Source: Rhodospirillales bacterium
GTDB taxonomy: Bacteria > Pseudomonadota > Alphaproteobacteria > SMXQ01
Direction: 5' to 3'
Assembly (NCBI GenBank): GCA_024638585.1
Contig: JAHEKA010000165.1
Span: forward strand, 1 to 5,915
Length of the DNA stretch: 5,915 nt
Under the pieces are notes generated by a model. The model was not told the DNA's origin and did no database searches. It was given only the letters and a program-made list of their open reading frames with translations. Every line of letters starts with the position of its first letter. The stretch's first letter is position 1. The position numbers were made by a program, and so were the translations under genes. Below are positions 5,876-5,915 of this stretch, piece by piece.

Positions 5876-5885
5876 GAATGAGGTT

Positions 5886-5907
5886 CGGCCCGGTTACCTC
5901 CGGGCCG
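5886..5907 (+). terminator. Perfect 8-bp GC hairpin, possible weak terminator
   Basis: CGGCCCGG (5886-5893) and CCGGGCCG (5900-5907) are exact reverse complements around the 6-base loop TTACCT. On the plus strand it is followed by TTTGT, a very short U tract; on the minus strand no T run follows. It could stop plus-strand transcripts that run through the aldolase gene into the antisense of the hydrolase, or mark the edge of the next unit to the right. No plus-strand gene ends immediately before it, so the terminator reading is weak. Confidence 0.35.
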
Positions 5908-5915
5908 TTTGTGAT

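Overview
The window is GC-rich, tightly packed bacterial DNA that looks like an alphaproteobacterial chromosome, most like the Rhodospirillales/Rhodospirillaceae. This rests on the Tat-type Rieske protein, separate petB and petC genes for a full-length cytochrome b and a C-terminally anchored cytochrome c1, and the alphaproteobacterial style of the HemF N-terminus and the TrmL and MtnP proteins. No rRNA, tRNA, CRISPR array, insertion sequence or prophage signal is visible. Every gene reads as intact except hemF, which is cut by the left edge.

Layout, left to right. On the minus strand, the start of hemF (edge to 168) follows trmL (193-705), so the two probably form a trmL-hemF unit read leftwards. 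A 155-base divergent intergenic region (706-860) holds an AT-rich patch and a GC-rich potential hairpin just ahead of the petA ribosome binding site. On the plus strand, petA-petB-petC (861-3536) encode the three catalytic subunits of the cytochrome bc1 complex. After only 23 bases come mtnP (3560-4447), a 5'-methylthioadenosine phosphorylase, and a class II aldolase (4463-5143) that best fits an Ald2-type 5-methylthioribulose-1-phosphate aldolase. A dienelactone-hydrolase-family gene lies on the minus strand (5140-5826); its stop codon interlocks with that of the aldolase in a single TTAA. The last 89 bases hold its ribosome binding site, a short direct repeat and a perfect 8-bp hairpin.

Functionally there are three themes. 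One is respiratory electron transfer: bc1 oxidises quinol and reduces cytochrome c, and HemF supplies heme precursor nearby. The second is purine/thiomethyl salvage: MtnP splits methylthioadenosine to adenine and methylthioribose-1-phosphate, and the aldolase would cleave the isomerised sugar phosphate to DHAP and an aldehyde (the DHAP shunt). The isomerase MtnA needed between them is not in the window. The third is a stand-alone alpha/beta hydrolase. I did not find a clearly new biological system. The points most worth a second look are the mtnP-aldolase pair lacking mtnA, its attachment to the pet operon, the shared-stop convergent junction, and an 11-base word present in both intergenic control regions.
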